Origin: Methylomonas sp.
GTDB taxonomy: Bacteria > Pseudomonadota > Gammaproteobacteria > Methylococcales > Methylomonadaceae
DNA: 42,416 nucleotides
Direction of reading: 5' to 3'
Assembly: GCA_002929135.1 (NCBI GenBank)
Contig: PESC01000028.1
Span: 1-42,416 of the forward strand
Shown: piece after piece, positions 16,208 through 25,309 of the stretch
How positions within the stretch are numbered: position 1 is the stretch's first letter
How the letters are laid out: each line of letters opens with the position of its first letter
Program-made: the position numbers and the translations under genes
Notes under the pieces: generated by a model
The model's database searches: none
Told to the model about the DNA's origin: nothing
The model's input: the letters and a program-made list of their open reading frames with translations, nothing else

Positions 16208-18934
16208 ATGTCCGATTCCAACTTGCTGGTTTTGATCGATGGCTCGTCCTTTCTGTTTCGCGCCTACCATGCCGTACCACCGCTGACCAACGCCCAGGGC
16301 CAGCCCACCCATGCCGTGTATGGCGTGTCCAACATGCTGCGAAAATTGCTCAACGACTACGCCACGGCGTATTTTGCCGTGATCTTCGACGCACCGGGCA
16401 AGACCTTTCGGCATGACTTGTATGAGCAATACAAGGCACACCGCCCGCCGATGCCCGATGATCTGCGTGTGCAGATCGAACCCTTGCACGATCTGATTCG
16501 CGCCCTGGGCTTACCGTTGATCGTCGAAGCCGGTGTCGAAGCCGACGATGTGATGGGCAGTCTGGCGCAAAACGCCGCACGCCAGGGTTTCAAGGTCATC
16601 ATCTCGACCAGCGACAAGGATATGGCGCAACTGGTCAGCGAGCAAATCACCCTGGAAAATTCGATGACCGGTTCGCGCATGGACATTGCGGGCGTCGAGG
16701 AAAAATTCGGCGTCAGGCCCGAGCAGATCATCGATTACCTGGCATTGATGGGCGATGCCGTCGACAACATTCCCGGCGTGGCCAAGGTTGGCCCCAAAAC
16801 CGCCGCCAAATGGTTGCAGACATACGGCACACTGGACAATCTGATCGCCCATGCCGACGACATCAAAGGCAAGGTTGGCGACAACCTGCGCGATGCCCTG
16901 GATCAACTGCCGTTGTCGCGGCAACTGACGACCATTCAATGCGATGTGGCGCTGCATTACAGCCTGGACGATCTCAAGCGCAAGGCACCGGACATTGCCG
17001 CGCTGAAAACCCACTTGAGCGCACTGGGTTTCAATAGTTGGCTGAAAACCTTGAACGGTGAGGCGACGACATCGACGACAACCCCGGCAACCGCGCCAGA
17101 ACCCGCCAGGCCCGCAGCACCAACCACGCGCGATTATCAAACCGTTCTGTCGCAAGCCGATTTTGACCATTGGCTGGACAAACTGCAACGCGCCGAGCTG
17201 TTCGCTTTCGATAGCGAAACCACCAGCCTGGATGCCAGCCAGGCCGAGATCGTCGGCGTGTCATTTGCGGTAGAAGCCGGGCAGGCAGCGTATGTGCCGC
17301 TGGCCCACACCGGGCCGGATGCCCCAGCACAACTGGCCCGCGATCGTGTACTGGCCGCACTGAAGCCATTGCTGGAAGACGCGGGCAAAGCCAAATTAGG
17401 CCAGAATCTGAAGTACGACGCCCACGTTCTGCACAACCACGACATAGATTTACAAGGCATACGTCACGACACCATGCTGCAATCCTATGTGCTGAACAGC
17501 ACGGCCACCAAACACAACATGGACGATCTGGCCAAGCATTATCTTGGTGTCGAAACCATTCATTACGAAGACGTTTGTGGCAAAGGCGCCAAGCAAATTG
17601 GTTTTGCCGATGTCAGCATCGAACAGGCCAGCGAATACGCCGCCGAGGATGCCGACATCAGCTTGCGTCTGCATCAAACCCTGTCGGCGCAGTTGCAACA
17701 ACATCCGCGTCTGTGGCAGCTTTACACCGACATCGAAATGCCACTGGTCGAAGTGCTGACCCGCATCGAACGCAACGGTGTGCTGATCGACAGCGACATG
17801 CTGGCCGAGCAAAGCCAGGTGCTGACCGATCGCATGATAGCGCTGGAAATGCAGGCGCACGATGTGGCCGGTTCGACCTTCAATCTGGGTTCACCCAAGC
17901 AGATACAAGAGATTCTTTATGACCGCCTGCATTTGCCGGTTTTGAAGAAAACGCCGAAAGGCCAGCCATCGACCGACGAATCGGTATTACAGGAGCTGGC
18001 AGTCGATTACCCGCTGCCTCGGCTGATTCTGCAACACCGGGGCTTGAGCAAGCTGAAATCGACCTATACCGACAAGTTGCCGCAGCAGATCAATCGCAAG
18101 ACCGGCCGGGTGCATACCTCCTACCACCAGGCAGTAGCGGCAACCGGGCGTTTGTCGTCATCCGATCCCAATTTGCAGAACATCCCGATCCGCAGCGAGG
18201 AAGGGCGCAAGATACGCCAGGCCTTCATCGCGCCACCGGGTTACAGCCTCGTTGCCGCCGACTATTCGCAAATCGAGCTGCGCATCATGGCGCACCTGTC
18301 GGGCGACGACGGCTTGCTGGCGGCCTTCTCGCAAGGCGAAGACATCCATCGCGCCACCGCTGCCGAGGTATTCGGCATCGCGGTCGATCAAGTCACCAAC
18401 GACTTACGCCGCTCAGCCAAGGCCATCAACTTCGGTCTAATCTACGGCATGTCGGCTTTTGGCTTGGCGCAGCAGCTCGGGCTGCCGCGCAATCAGGCGC
18501 AGGCCTACATCGACCTGTACTTCAGCCGCTACCCCGGCGTGAAACGCTACATGGACGACATCCGGGCACAAGCCAAAACCCTGGGCTATGTCGAGACGTT
18601 GTTCGGCAGACGCTTGTATCTGCCCGACATCAACGCCCGCAATCAGGCACAACGCCAGTATGCCGAACGCACCGCCATCAACGCGCCAATGCAGGGCAGC
18701 GCCGCCGACATCATCAAACGGGCGATGATAGCCTGCGATGGCTGGATACGCGAAAGCGGCACCGACATCAAACTCATCATGCAAGTGCATGACGAGCTGG
18801 TGTTCGAAGTGGCCGATTCGGTTGTCGATGATTGTATAGGCCATATTCGTCACTTGATGACCCATGCCGCGACGCTGAACGTGCCCTTGCTTGTCGATGT
18901 TGGCCGGGGCACCAATTGGGACGAAGCGCATTGA
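16208..18934 (+). CDS. polA: DNA polymerase I
   Basis: A full-length 908-aa Pol I for Okazaki-fragment processing and repair. Residues 1-290 are the 5'-3' flap nuclease (LLVLIDGSSFLFRAYHA; EADDVMGSLA; STSDKDMAQLV; GVAKVGPKTAAKWL). Residues of about 335-520 are the 3'-5' proofreading domain with FAFDSETTSLD and the YAAEDADI motif, so exonuclease residues are kept. The polymerase domain has motif A AADYSQIELRIMAHLSGD, motif B RRSAKAINFGLIYGMSAFGL and motif C MQVHDELVFEV. The ATG at 16208 gives the standard N-terminus; the frame's upstream extension to 16100 is unsupported. Confidence 0.97.
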   Translation: MSDSNLLVLIDGSSFLFRAYHAVPPLTNAQGQPTHAVYGVSNMLRKLLNDYATAYFAVIFDAPGKTFRHDLYEQYKAHRPPMPDDLRVQIEPLHDLIRALGLPLIVEAGVEADDVMGSLAQNAARQGFKVIISTSDKDMAQLVSEQITLENSMTGSRMDIAGVEEKFGVRPEQIIDYLALMGDAVDNIPGVAKVGPKTAAKWLQTYGTLDNLIAHADDIKGKVGDNLRDALDQLPLSRQLTTIQCDVALHYSLDDLKRKAPDIAALKTHLSALGFNSWLKTLNGEATTSTTTPATAPEPARPAAPTTRDYQTVLSQADFDHWLDKLQRAELFAFDSETTSLDASQAEIVGVSFAVEAGQAAYVPLAHTGPDAPAQLARDRVLAALKPLLEDAGKAKLGQNLKYDAHVLHNHDIDLQGIRHDTMLQSYVLNSTATKHNMDDLAKHYLGVETIHYEDVCGKGAKQIGFADVSIEQASEYAAEDADISLRLHQTLSAQLQQHPRLWQLYTDIEMPLVEVLTRIERNGVLIDSDMLAEQSQVLTDRMIALEMQAHDVAGSTFNLGSPKQIQEILYDRLHLPVLKKTPKGQPSTDESVLQELAVDYPLPRLILQHRGLSKLKSTYTDKLPQQINRKTGRVHTSYHQAVAATGRLSSSDPNLQNIPIRSEEGRKIRQAFIAPPGYSLVAADYSQIELRIMAHLSGDDGLLAAFSQGEDIHRATAAEVFGIAVDQVTNDLRRSAKAINFGLIYGMSAFGLAQQLGLPRNQAQAYIDLYFSRYPGVKRYMDDIRAQAKTLGYVETLFGRRLYLPDINARNQAQRQYAERTAINAPMQGSAADIIKRAMIACDGWIRESGTDIKLIMQVHDELVFEVADSVVDDCIGHIRHLMTHAATLNVPLLVDVGRGTNWDEAH

Positions 18935-19003
18935 CAATTAGATGCCGTATTCCCGGCTGATGCGTCTTCGATCGTCATATCAAACATTTTCGTCCAAAGA
19001 GCC

Positions 19004-19393
19004 ATGTACTATGCCATCCAGGTCAATACCAGCCCTTACGCATCGAAAGGCGGGCTGAGCGCCTACCGTTTCGCCGAGGCCGCGCTGTCCAAAAGCCACG
19101 ATGTCATCCAGGTATTTTTTTATCAGGAAGGCATCTACCATGCCTTGCGCTATGCTTTACCGCCGGATGATGAACTTAACCTGACCCGGGCCTGGAGCGA
19201 ATTGGCCTACAAACGGGGCGTTGATCTGGCGGTGTGTATTTCGGCGGCGCAGCGTCGCGGCTTGCTGGGTGTCGATGAAGCAAGGCGCCAGGGCGTCACC
19301 GACCCCATGCTGGCCGACGGCTTTCGCGTCGTCGGTCTGGGGCAGTGGCTGGATGCCACGCAGAAGGCCGACCGCTTTATGGTTTTTGTCTGA
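19004..19393 (+). CDS. tusD: Sulfur relay protein TusD/DsrE family
   Basis: A 129-aa DsrE-fold protein. TusD accepts persulfide sulfur and passes it toward tRNA 2-thiouridine synthesis; the homologous DsrE serves sulfur-oxidation pathways. The fold's N-terminal strand (YYAIQVNTSPYASKGGLSAYRFAEAAL) and the active-site Cys78 (VDLAVCISAAQRRG) are present. A tusC/dsrF gene follows after 9 nt. TusB/DsrH and TusE/DsrC are absent nearby, so I cannot decide between the thiouridylation and dissimilatory roles. Confidence 0.88.
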   Translation: MYYAIQVNTSPYASKGGLSAYRFAEAALSKSHDVIQVFFYQEGIYHALRYALPPDDELNLTRAWSELAYKRGVDLAVCISAAQRRGLLGVDEARRQGVTDPMLADGFRVVGLGQWLDATQKADRFMVFV

Positions 19394-19402
19394 GGTGGGA
19401 CG

Positions 19403-19765
19403 ATGAAGCGTTATCTGTTCGTTTTGCGTCAGCCACCCCATCAGAGTGCGCGCGTGCAAGAGGTGCTCGATCAGATTCTGACGACGGGTGCCTTCGATTG
19501 CCCCGTGACGCTGTTGTTTCTCGATGACGGCGTCTTGCAGCTCGTCGGCAGACAAACGGTCGATAATAGGGCACTGAAAGATACGGCGGCCACGCTCGGG
19601 GCCTTGGGCATTTACGGTGTCGAACAGCTTTACGTGGAACGGGAGTCGCTGGCGAAACTAGGCTTGGCCATGGACGATTTGGAATCGTCTTTGGTATTGC
19701 AATCTATTCCCCGTGCGGCTGTCGGCGAGCTGATGCGTGGTTTTGATATCGTGATTGCGGATTAG
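19403..19765 (+). CDS. tusC: Sulfur relay protein TusC/DsrF family
   Basis: A 120-aa DsrE-fold subunit that, in E. coli, joins TusB and TusD in a TusBCD heterohexamer. Typical segments are YLFVLRQPPHQSARVQEVLDQILTTGAFDCPVTLLFLDDGVLQLV and the C-terminal GFDIVIAD. It directly follows tusD. The expected tusB does not follow: the next 126 nt to the DUF475 gene contain no reading frame of suitable size. Confidence 0.86.
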   Translation: MKRYLFVLRQPPHQSARVQEVLDQILTTGAFDCPVTLLFLDDGVLQLVGRQTVDNRALKDTAATLGALGIYGVEQLYVERESLAKLGLAMDDLESSLVLQSIPRAAVGELMRGFDIVIAD

Positions 19766-19904
19766 GCTTTGGCCAAAACAACGCCTCGTTGGCGATGAGG
19801 TACATTGAACCAAACACGAATATAATTTTGATTCTTCAGTTTGGGCAGTTCACAACCTGAACATTCTGCCTTGACGAAATTGATAACTGCTTTTAGGAAT
19901 GCTT

Positions 19905-20924
19905 ATGCGTCATTTTCAACTATCACTCTATTTCACACTTATCTGTCTGATTGCAGCCTTTTTATTTGGGGGAGTCCAAGCGGCGATTTTGGCTCTCATT
20001 TTAGGAATACTTGAGGTCAGCTTGTCGTTCGACAACGCTATCGTCAATGCCTCCGTGTTGAAAAAAATGTCACCATTATGGCAACAACGGTTTTTAACCT
20101 GGGGTATTGTCATCGCAGTGTTTGGTATGCGCCTGGTGTTTCCGGTGCTGATCGTCGCTTTTGCCGCTGAGATCAGCCTTATGCAAGTCATTGAAATGGC
20201 ATTGACCGATTCTGACCGATATGCACAGCATTTACATGATGCACACCCGTTCATAGCGGCGTTCGGCGGCACCTTTTTGTTGTTGGTGGCATTTTCCTTT
20301 TTGTTCGACGAAGCCAGGGACATTTACTGGCTTGGCCGAATCGAGCAAAAAATTCAAAAGCTCGGCAAAATTGATGCCATTGCGACGACCTTGGCGCTAT
20401 TGTTATTGTTAATAACTTATCGGGTCGTGCCAACTCTTCATCAACAAGATGTTCTGATCGGCGGTATTTCAGGCATATTTCTCTATGGATTGGTGAGTAG
20501 TCTGGACAGCTTTTTCGAATCCGAGGCTGACGACCAGGAATCCACCGCCGACTTAATCAAAAAAGGCGGAGCAATATCCTTCATTTATCTCGAAATACTG
20601 GATGCCTCCTTCTCGTTCGATGGCGTCATCGGCGCATTCGCGATTACCCGCAACATTGTGATTATCATGCTGGGTCTGGGTATTGGTGCAATGTTTGTCC
20701 GGTCGTTGACTGTTTATCTGGTTAATCGGGGTACGCTGGACGAATACGTATTTCTTGAACATGGTGCGCATTATGCGATCGGCATTTTAGCCGTCATCAT
20801 GCTCGTATCCATCCACACACACATCCCCGAAGTCTTTACTGGATTGATTGGCGCTGTGCTGATCGTTTTGTCGGTGTTTTCATCGATTCGGCATAAAAAT
20901 GCCATATCAACCTCTCCGCATTAA
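19905..20924 (+). CDS. DUF475/TerC-like integral membrane protein
   Basis: A 339-aa protein with about nine hydrophobic segments. It is related to the TerC/YjbE superfamily of metal or ion-linked membrane proteins found with tellurium-resistance genes. Conserved acidic motifs inside membrane helices are visible twice: LEVSLSFDNAIVNASVL near residue 40 and LEILDASFSFDGVIGAFAIT near residue 235, the paired (S)FDxxI signature. I chose the ATG at 19905, six nt after AGGA; the ATG at 19899 abuts that Shine-Dalgarno site. It opens the ter cluster, and its TerD/TerB neighbours support a role in a membrane-associated stress complex. Transport substrate is unknown. Confidence 0.85.
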   Translation: MRHFQLSLYFTLICLIAAFLFGGVQAAILALILGILEVSLSFDNAIVNASVLKKMSPLWQQRFLTWGIVIAVFGMRLVFPVLIVAFAAEISLMQVIEMALTDSDRYAQHLHDAHPFIAAFGGTFLLLVAFSFLFDEARDIYWLGRIEQKIQKLGKIDAIATTLALLLLLITYRVVPTLHQQDVLIGGISGIFLYGLVSSLDSFFESEADDQESTADLIKKGGAISFIYLEILDASFSFDGVIGAFAITRNIVIIMLGLGIGAMFVRSLTVYLVNRGTLDEYVFLEHGAHYAIGILAVIMLVSIHTHIPEVFTGLIGAVLIVLSVFSSIRHKNAISTSPH

Positions 20925-20984
20925 CGTCCAGTAATAACCAAAACTCGGCCCGACTGTTCAGTCATGGTAGGGGCAATTTTCAAT

Positions 20985-21012
20985 CTTTAATCCAATAACC
21001 TTTAATCCAATA
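20985..21012. repeat. 13-bp direct repeat in front of the first terD gene
   Basis: CTTTAATCCAATA occurs at 20985-20997 and again at 21000-21012, ending about 10 nt before the ATG of the TerD-family gene. It could be a tandem duplication that places the ribosome-binding region, or a regulator site. No known consensus is matched. Confidence 0.4.
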
Positions 21013-21021
21013 GGTGCAACC

Positions 21022-21597
21022 ATGGCAGTATCACTTTCCAAAGGCGGCAACGTCAATTTAACTAAAGAGACTCCCGGTCTGGACAAAATAATCGTCGGTT
21101 TGGGTTGGGACGCGCGCGTCACCGACGGGGCGGCATTCGACCTGGACGCCAGTTGTTTTCTGCTCAAAACCAATGGCAAGGTACGCACTGATAGCGACTT
21201 CTGTTTTTACAATAACAAAAGCGTCGGTGATAACTCTGTGGTTCATCAAGGTGATAATTTGTCCGGCGAAGGCGACGGTGATGATGAATGCATCAAGGTA
21301 GGGCTAAGCAAGGTTCCAGCCGATATCGATAAAGTCGTTTTTAGCGTGACAATTCATGACGCCGACCAGCGTCGTCAAAATTTCGGACAGGTATCCAGGG
21401 CCTATATCCGCATCGTCAATGAAGATAACGGTAGTGAAATCGCACGCTACGATCTCAGTGAAGATGCCTCGATCGAAACAGCCATGATTTTCGGTGAAAT
21501 TTATCGTAACGGCGCTGACTGGAAATTCAAGGCAGTAGGACAGGGTTTTGCCGGTGGACTTGGCCCACTAGCGGCATCATTTGGCGTTAATGTTTGA
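21022..21597 (+). CDS. TerD-family calcium-binding stress protein (first copy)
   Basis: A 191-aa cytoplasmic protein with one TerD domain. Signatures are [57 protein letters not shown] and [18 protein letters not shown]. The Asp-rich GD(N)..GDGDDE segment forms the Ca2+ site in characterised TerD proteins. It most resembles TerD/TerE. These proteins are thought to scaffold at the membrane with TerC and TerB. The TerD copy at 21768 is a clear paralogue. Confidence 0.9.
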   Translation: MAVSLSKGGNVNLTKETPGLDKIIVGLGWDARVTDGAAFDLDASCFLLKTNGKVRTDSDFCFYNNKSVGDNSVVHQGDNLSGEGDGDDECIKVGLSKVPADIDKVVFSVTIHDADQRRQNFGQVSRAYIRIVNEDNGSEIARYDLSEDASIETAMIFGEIYRNGADWKFKAVGQGFAGGLGPLAASFGVNV

Positions 21598-21612
21598 TCA
21601 AAACACGCATTC

Positions 21613-21692
21613 TCCCCTCTAACCCTGCGGGGATGAGCGGAATATAAAATATGTAGGGACATTATTTGTAGTCGAATCTCTATTTTTCATGA
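21613..21692. repeat. Possible degenerate MITE-like repeat, copy 3
   Basis: The right part (GGACATTATTTGTAGTCGAATC, about 21657-21690) resembles the right end of the copies at 8454 and 27944, and the preceding CTCCCCTCTAACCCTGCGGGGATGAG recalls their core. No left end is recognisable. It lies in the 170-nt gap between the two terD genes and may be a chance or decayed copy. Confidence 0.3.
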
Positions 21693-21767
21693 TAGCGATA
21701 CAGATTCAAACTGGGCAATCCCCGAATCTTTATCGCTTTTTCATTATTCATCGTTAAGGAAATAATT

Positions 21768-22322
21768 ATGGGTATTTCGCTCGAAAAAGGTCAAAAAATT
21801 TCATTGGACAAAACCGCAAGCACTCCGCTCGCCAAAGTCATCATGGGGCTGGGATGGGATGCGGCCAAAAGTGGTGGCACAATTGATTTGGATGCTTCCT
21901 GTATGACGTTTGGCGAAGATAATAAAGTGCTGGATACGATCTGGTTCCGGCAACTGAAAAGCAAGGACGGCAGCATTGCGCATACTGGCGACAACCTCAC
22001 TGGCGACGGTGATGGCGACGATGAACAAATCGTGGTCGATTTATCGAGCGTGCCAGCTAATGTCAAGTCTTTGGTGTTTACCGTCAGCTCATACACCGGC
22101 CAGAGTTTCGATGCTGTTGCCAACGCCTATTGCAGAATAATGAACGCCAATAATCAAAGCGAAATTGCTCGCTATAGTCTGAGTACCCAAGGGTCGCATA
22201 CCGCTCAAGTCATGGCCAAAGTGTATCGGCACAATGGTGAATGGAAAATGCATGCCATTGGCGAGCCAGCACAAGGTAGAACGATAGAACAATTGATATC
22301 GGCAATCTTGGCTTATCTGTAA
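21768..22322 (+). CDS. TerD-family calcium-binding stress protein (second copy)
   Basis: A 184-aa TerD-domain protein: ISLEKGQKISLDKTASTPLAKVIMGLGWDAAK, IDLDASCMTF, HTGDNLTGDGDGDDEQI, and IMNANNQSEIARYSLST. The acidic Ca2+-site loop is intact. It differs from the copy at 21022 over much of its length and looks closer to TerZ/TerX-type members, so it is an old duplication. It has its own AAGGAAA Shine-Dalgarno site and sits 20 nt before the five-gene biosynthetic block. Confidence 0.9.
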   Translation: MGISLEKGQKISLDKTASTPLAKVIMGLGWDAAKSGGTIDLDASCMTFGEDNKVLDTIWFRQLKSKDGSIAHTGDNLTGDGDGDDEQIVVDLSSVPANVKSLVFTVSSYTGQSFDAVANAYCRIMNANNQSEIARYSLSTQGSHTAQVMAKVYRHNGEWKMHAIGEPAQGRTIEQLISAILAYL

Positions 22323-22342
22323 ATATCCACTGATCTAATTAC

Positions 22343-23368
22343 ATGCGCATTTGGTTTAACCAGACCTTCTCCTCTATTCATGCCGTTCTGCGCAATATCC
22401 GCCAAGCGGATGCGGATCACGATGTAACGCTATTGTTTTCTCATTCGAATCCGCATGCGCCCGGCATGATGATTGGCGATGAAACATTCATCGAACCTTC
22501 AGGCCTGGAGGGTGACAGCTATCTGGAATGGGCGTTGGCGTTTTGCCGAGACCATGGTGTGGACTGGTTCTGGCCAGGAAAAGCCGCCGTTTTGATGGCA
22601 GAGAACCGGTCACGTTTTTTAGCCTTGGGCACCGATTTGGTCCTGGTGGCAGAACCTGATGCATTGAGATTGCTGAACGATAAGTCAGCCTTTTATGAAG
22701 CGCTGAGTCCTGCTGTCGCGATTTCTCCAGAAACCGTCACTGTCAATACTCTTGCCGAATTCGATCAGGCCTTTGCTCTGCTACGCAAAAAATACTCCCG
22801 TGTATGCGTCAAGCCCGCCGTGTCGGTTTATGGCTTGGGGTTCAAAGTGATCGATGAAGATCATGGCAGTATCACGCATCTTCTGCGAGGTGTGCAGTAT
22901 CAGATACCCTTGCAGGAACTACGTTCCAGCATGCAGGACATAGCACGTTTTGATTCCTTGTTGGTCATGGAATATCTGCCGGGGCCAGAATGGAGTGTGG
23001 ATTGTGTCGCCAGGCACGGCGATCTCTGGTTTGCCGTGCAACGTAAAAAACCGCAAAAAGCGGGTTACCCTCAGACTATCGACGACAACCCGGCTATTAC
23101 GTCCATGGTCGAGCGGCTGACCGCCCGTTACCGCTTGAACGGCTTGTTCAATATCCAGTTCAAACAAGGCGTCGATGGCCCATGCCTTCTGGAAATCAAT
23201 GCCCGCCCCTCCGGCGGTGTTGGCATGGCCTGTCAATCCGGCATCAATCTGGCCAGCATGGCCATACAAACCCTGACGCAACACAAGCCCCCCCTTACCA
23301 ATGAGCAACAGATTTACGGACGCCTGATTTCCGAAATCAATACACCCGTGACATTGAATCCGCTATGA
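22343..23368 (+). CDS. ATP-grasp ligase of the Ter-associated biosynthetic operon
   Basis: A 341-aa ATP-grasp enzyme expected to join a carboxylate to an amine or other nucleophile using ATP. The ATP-grasp core spans about residues 110-310: RVCVKPAVSVYGLGFKV (ATP-binding lysine), LVMEYLPGPEWSVDCVA, and the metal-binding end LLEINARPSGGVG. The N-terminal region (MRIWFNQTFSSIHAVLRNIRQAD) is a Rossmann-like pre-ATP-grasp part. It overlaps the next gene by 4 nt. ATP-grasp proteins of this type travel with TerD operons; the substrate is not known to me. Confidence 0.85.
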   Translation: MRIWFNQTFSSIHAVLRNIRQADADHDVTLLFSHSNPHAPGMMIGDETFIEPSGLEGDSYLEWALAFCRDHGVDWFWPGKAAVLMAENRSRFLALGTDLVLVAEPDALRLLNDKSAFYEALSPAVAISPETVTVNTLAEFDQAFALLRKKYSRVCVKPAVSVYGLGFKVIDEDHGSITHLLRGVQYQIPLQELRSSMQDIARFDSLLVMEYLPGPEWSVDCVARHGDLWFAVQRKKPQKAGYPQTIDDNPAITSMVERLTARYRLNGLFNIQFKQGVDGPCLLEINARPSGGVGMACQSGINLASMAIQTLTQHKPPLTNEQQIYGRLISEINTPVTLNPL

Positions 23369-24591
23369 ACGAATTTAAAACCTGGGCCGTATCATTACTC
23401 GACGGTGAATTAAAAATCACTGTCAAAAAAAGCCGCATTCCTTTGCGGCGCCTGCTCGGTTTCGCCTCGCGCCAGAACAGTAAACGCTCTTTCCTGTTTG
23501 TCAGCAAAATCCTCGGCAAGCATTATCCGGTTCGCCCGCGCCTAATGGCCTGGTCTTATCGGTCTCTGGCCCGACGTATTTTGCAACGGCAAAACATCGG
23601 CCAATCCTCTCTTTGGATCGGCATGGCCGAAACTGCAACCGGACTCGGCTATGGCGTCTATGAGTCGGCTCGCGCATCAGGCCTGGGCCAGTCCTTGTTC
23701 CTACAAACGACTCGCTATCAACTGTCTGGCTGCCAGCGCCTGGAATTTATCGAAGCGCACAGCCATGCCACTGATTTCTTTCTGTATTGGCCGGAAGACC
23801 CACTGGATCGCGAGCTATTTCTCACCGCTCAGCATCTGGTGTTGATCGACGATGAAATCAGCACCGGTTCGACGTTTTTACGGCTGATCGACCAATACCG
23901 CAAAATCAACCCACAGCTTAAAACGGTTGTCGTGGCCAGCTTGGTCAATTTCGCTTCCGAGGCCGACAAATGTGGATTTGAACGGTCAGCCACCATCCCG
24001 GTACGCTGGGTTTCCTTACTGGAAGGACAATGGCAATTTCAACCCGCAGCGGCTGACAGAATGCCAGCTAGGGACGATTCCATACGGGTGATTGGCGACG
24101 ACACCTGTAAAAAGGCTATTTTGTCCTGGCCCGGTCGCCTGGGTATCTCGCACCCTATTACACTTGACCCAGCCAATGTTGCTGCGTTGTTGGCGTTTTT
24201 GCCGCCTGTGCCAACCGATCACAGACCGCTACTGATACTCGGTACCGGTGAATGCAACCCGCCGGCTTATTTGCTGGGGCGGCAGCTCGAACGGTCGGGA
24301 CTGCCGGTAATCGTACAGGCAACCACCCGCTCACCTATACATTTGGGCGCTGATATCGCGTCCAAAATACGTTTCACCGATAATTACCAGGACGGGATTG
24401 ATAATTTCTTATACAACATCGATCCTGCCGCGTTTCGCTTGATTGTTTTCTGTCATGAAACCCCACTGCTTGACGAAGCAGACGACGTAGCGCTGAGTTT
24501 TATCGGGCTTATCAAACAATTCAACGGCGTAAGCGCCTGGTTTTCCTTACATAAAAATCGTTATGCAGAGTTTAGTTTTCACAGACCTTGA
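23365..24591 (+). CDS. Phosphoribosyltransferase with TRSP domain (Ter operon)
   Basis: A 408-aa protein. The N-terminal two-thirds is a type I phosphoribosyltransferase: WIGMAETATGLGYGVYESA and the PRPP-binding loop LVLIDDEISTGSTFLRLI. The C-terminal part contains ATTRSPI at about residue 321, the motif that names the TRSP domain, in a Rossmann-like context (LLILGTGECNPPAYLLGRQLERSG). Family knowledge links it to salvage or synthesis of a nucleoside-like metabolite together with the adjacent enzymes. It overlaps both neighbours (4 nt upstream, 29 nt downstream), so stoichiometric expression is likely. Confidence 0.85.
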   Translation: MNEFKTWAVSLLDGELKITVKKSRIPLRRLLGFASRQNSKRSFLFVSKILGKHYPVRPRLMAWSYRSLARRILQRQNIGQSSLWIGMAETATGLGYGVYESARASGLGQSLFLQTTRYQLSGCQRLEFIEAHSHATDFFLYWPEDPLDRELFLTAQHLVLIDDEISTGSTFLRLIDQYRKINPQLKTVVVASLVNFASEADKCGFERSATIPVRWVSLLEGQWQFQPAAADRMPARDDSIRVIGDDTCKKAILSWPGRLGISHPITLDPANVAALLAFLPPVPTDHRPLLILGTGECNPPAYLLGRQLERSGLPVIVQATTRSPIHLGADIASKIRFTDNYQDGIDNFLYNIDPAAFRLIVFCHETPLLDEADDVALSFIGLIKQFNGVSAWFSLHKNRYAEFSFHRP

Positions 24592-25309
24592 CGATACCTT
24601 GTTTCAAACCTTGAGAAAATGTGGCGATCATGCTTTGGCCGACCTGGATCCTAGGGCTTACCTCAAGGATGGTTCGATCATTTCTTACGCTACGTCCAAG
24701 CAAAACTGGCTGTGGCAATGGATAAATCACCAAAGCCATGTCATCCCGGTAACGGCGCGGAGTTTTGACGCACTTACTCGTGTCGATCTTCCTTTTCAGG
24801 CGGAAGCCATACTCAACCATGGTGCTGTCATACTCGATAAAAATCGGCAGATCAACCTGGAGTGGCATGATTACATGACCAATCTTCTTCCACCCTATGC
24901 CGAAGCGCTTGCCGACCTATGGCATGCCATTCTTGCCCATACGCATCAAGACAGCGCACTCAAACCCAGACTGATCGAGGATTTTGGTATCGATTGGTAC
25001 GGCGTCATCAAGCACGCCGACGGCGACGAAGCGGCTCTCGACAACCTTAGACAAAGCGTTGTCATGACCCACGACACAGTGACCAGCGGTCTGTTGTACT
25101 GCCACTTCAACGGCAATAATCTGGCCGTGCTTCCTAAAATCATTGGCAAGGCGTACGCCGTGAATTATTTGATTGAATATTACGGTAAGCACTTCGATCA
25201 GTTTACGACCATAGGAATAGGCGATAGCGAGACCGATTTGCCTTTCATGTCTTTGTGTGATTATGCGATGGTTCCCAAAAACACTCAGTTAAGAGCCATG
25301 TTCGCGTGA
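24563..25309 (+). CDS. HAD-superfamily phosphatase (Ter operon)
   Basis: A 248-aa HAD hydrolase of the Cof/sucrose-phosphatase-like class. Motif I is FTDLDDTLF (nucleophile Asp8 and acid/base Asp10), motif II PVTARSFDAL, motif III a Lys in LAVLPKIIGKAYAV, and motif IV GIGDSETDLPFM. A cap domain lies between motifs II and III. In this operon it probably removes phosphate from the sugar-phosphate or nucleotide intermediate; the exact substrate is unknown. It overlaps the upstream PRTase gene by 29 nt and the downstream gene by 4 nt. Confidence 0.87.
   Translation: MQSLVFTDLDDTLFQTLRKCGDHALADLDPRAYLKDGSIISYATSKQNWLWQWINHQSHVIPVTARSFDALTRVDLPFQAEAILNHGAVILDKNRQINLEWHDYMTNLLPPYAEALADLWHAILAHTHQDSALKPRLIEDFGIDWYGVIKHADGDEAALDNLRQSVVMTHDTVTSGLLYCHFNGNNLAVLPKIIGKAYAVNYLIEYYGKHFDQFTTIGIGDSETDLPFMSLCDYAMVPKNTQLRAMFA

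Noticed and set aside
19764-19790. Additional MITE-like end after tusC (AGGCTTTGGCCAAAACAACG)
   Set aside because: It resembles the left end at 8454 only over about 20 nt with mismatches, and no matching right end or core follows.
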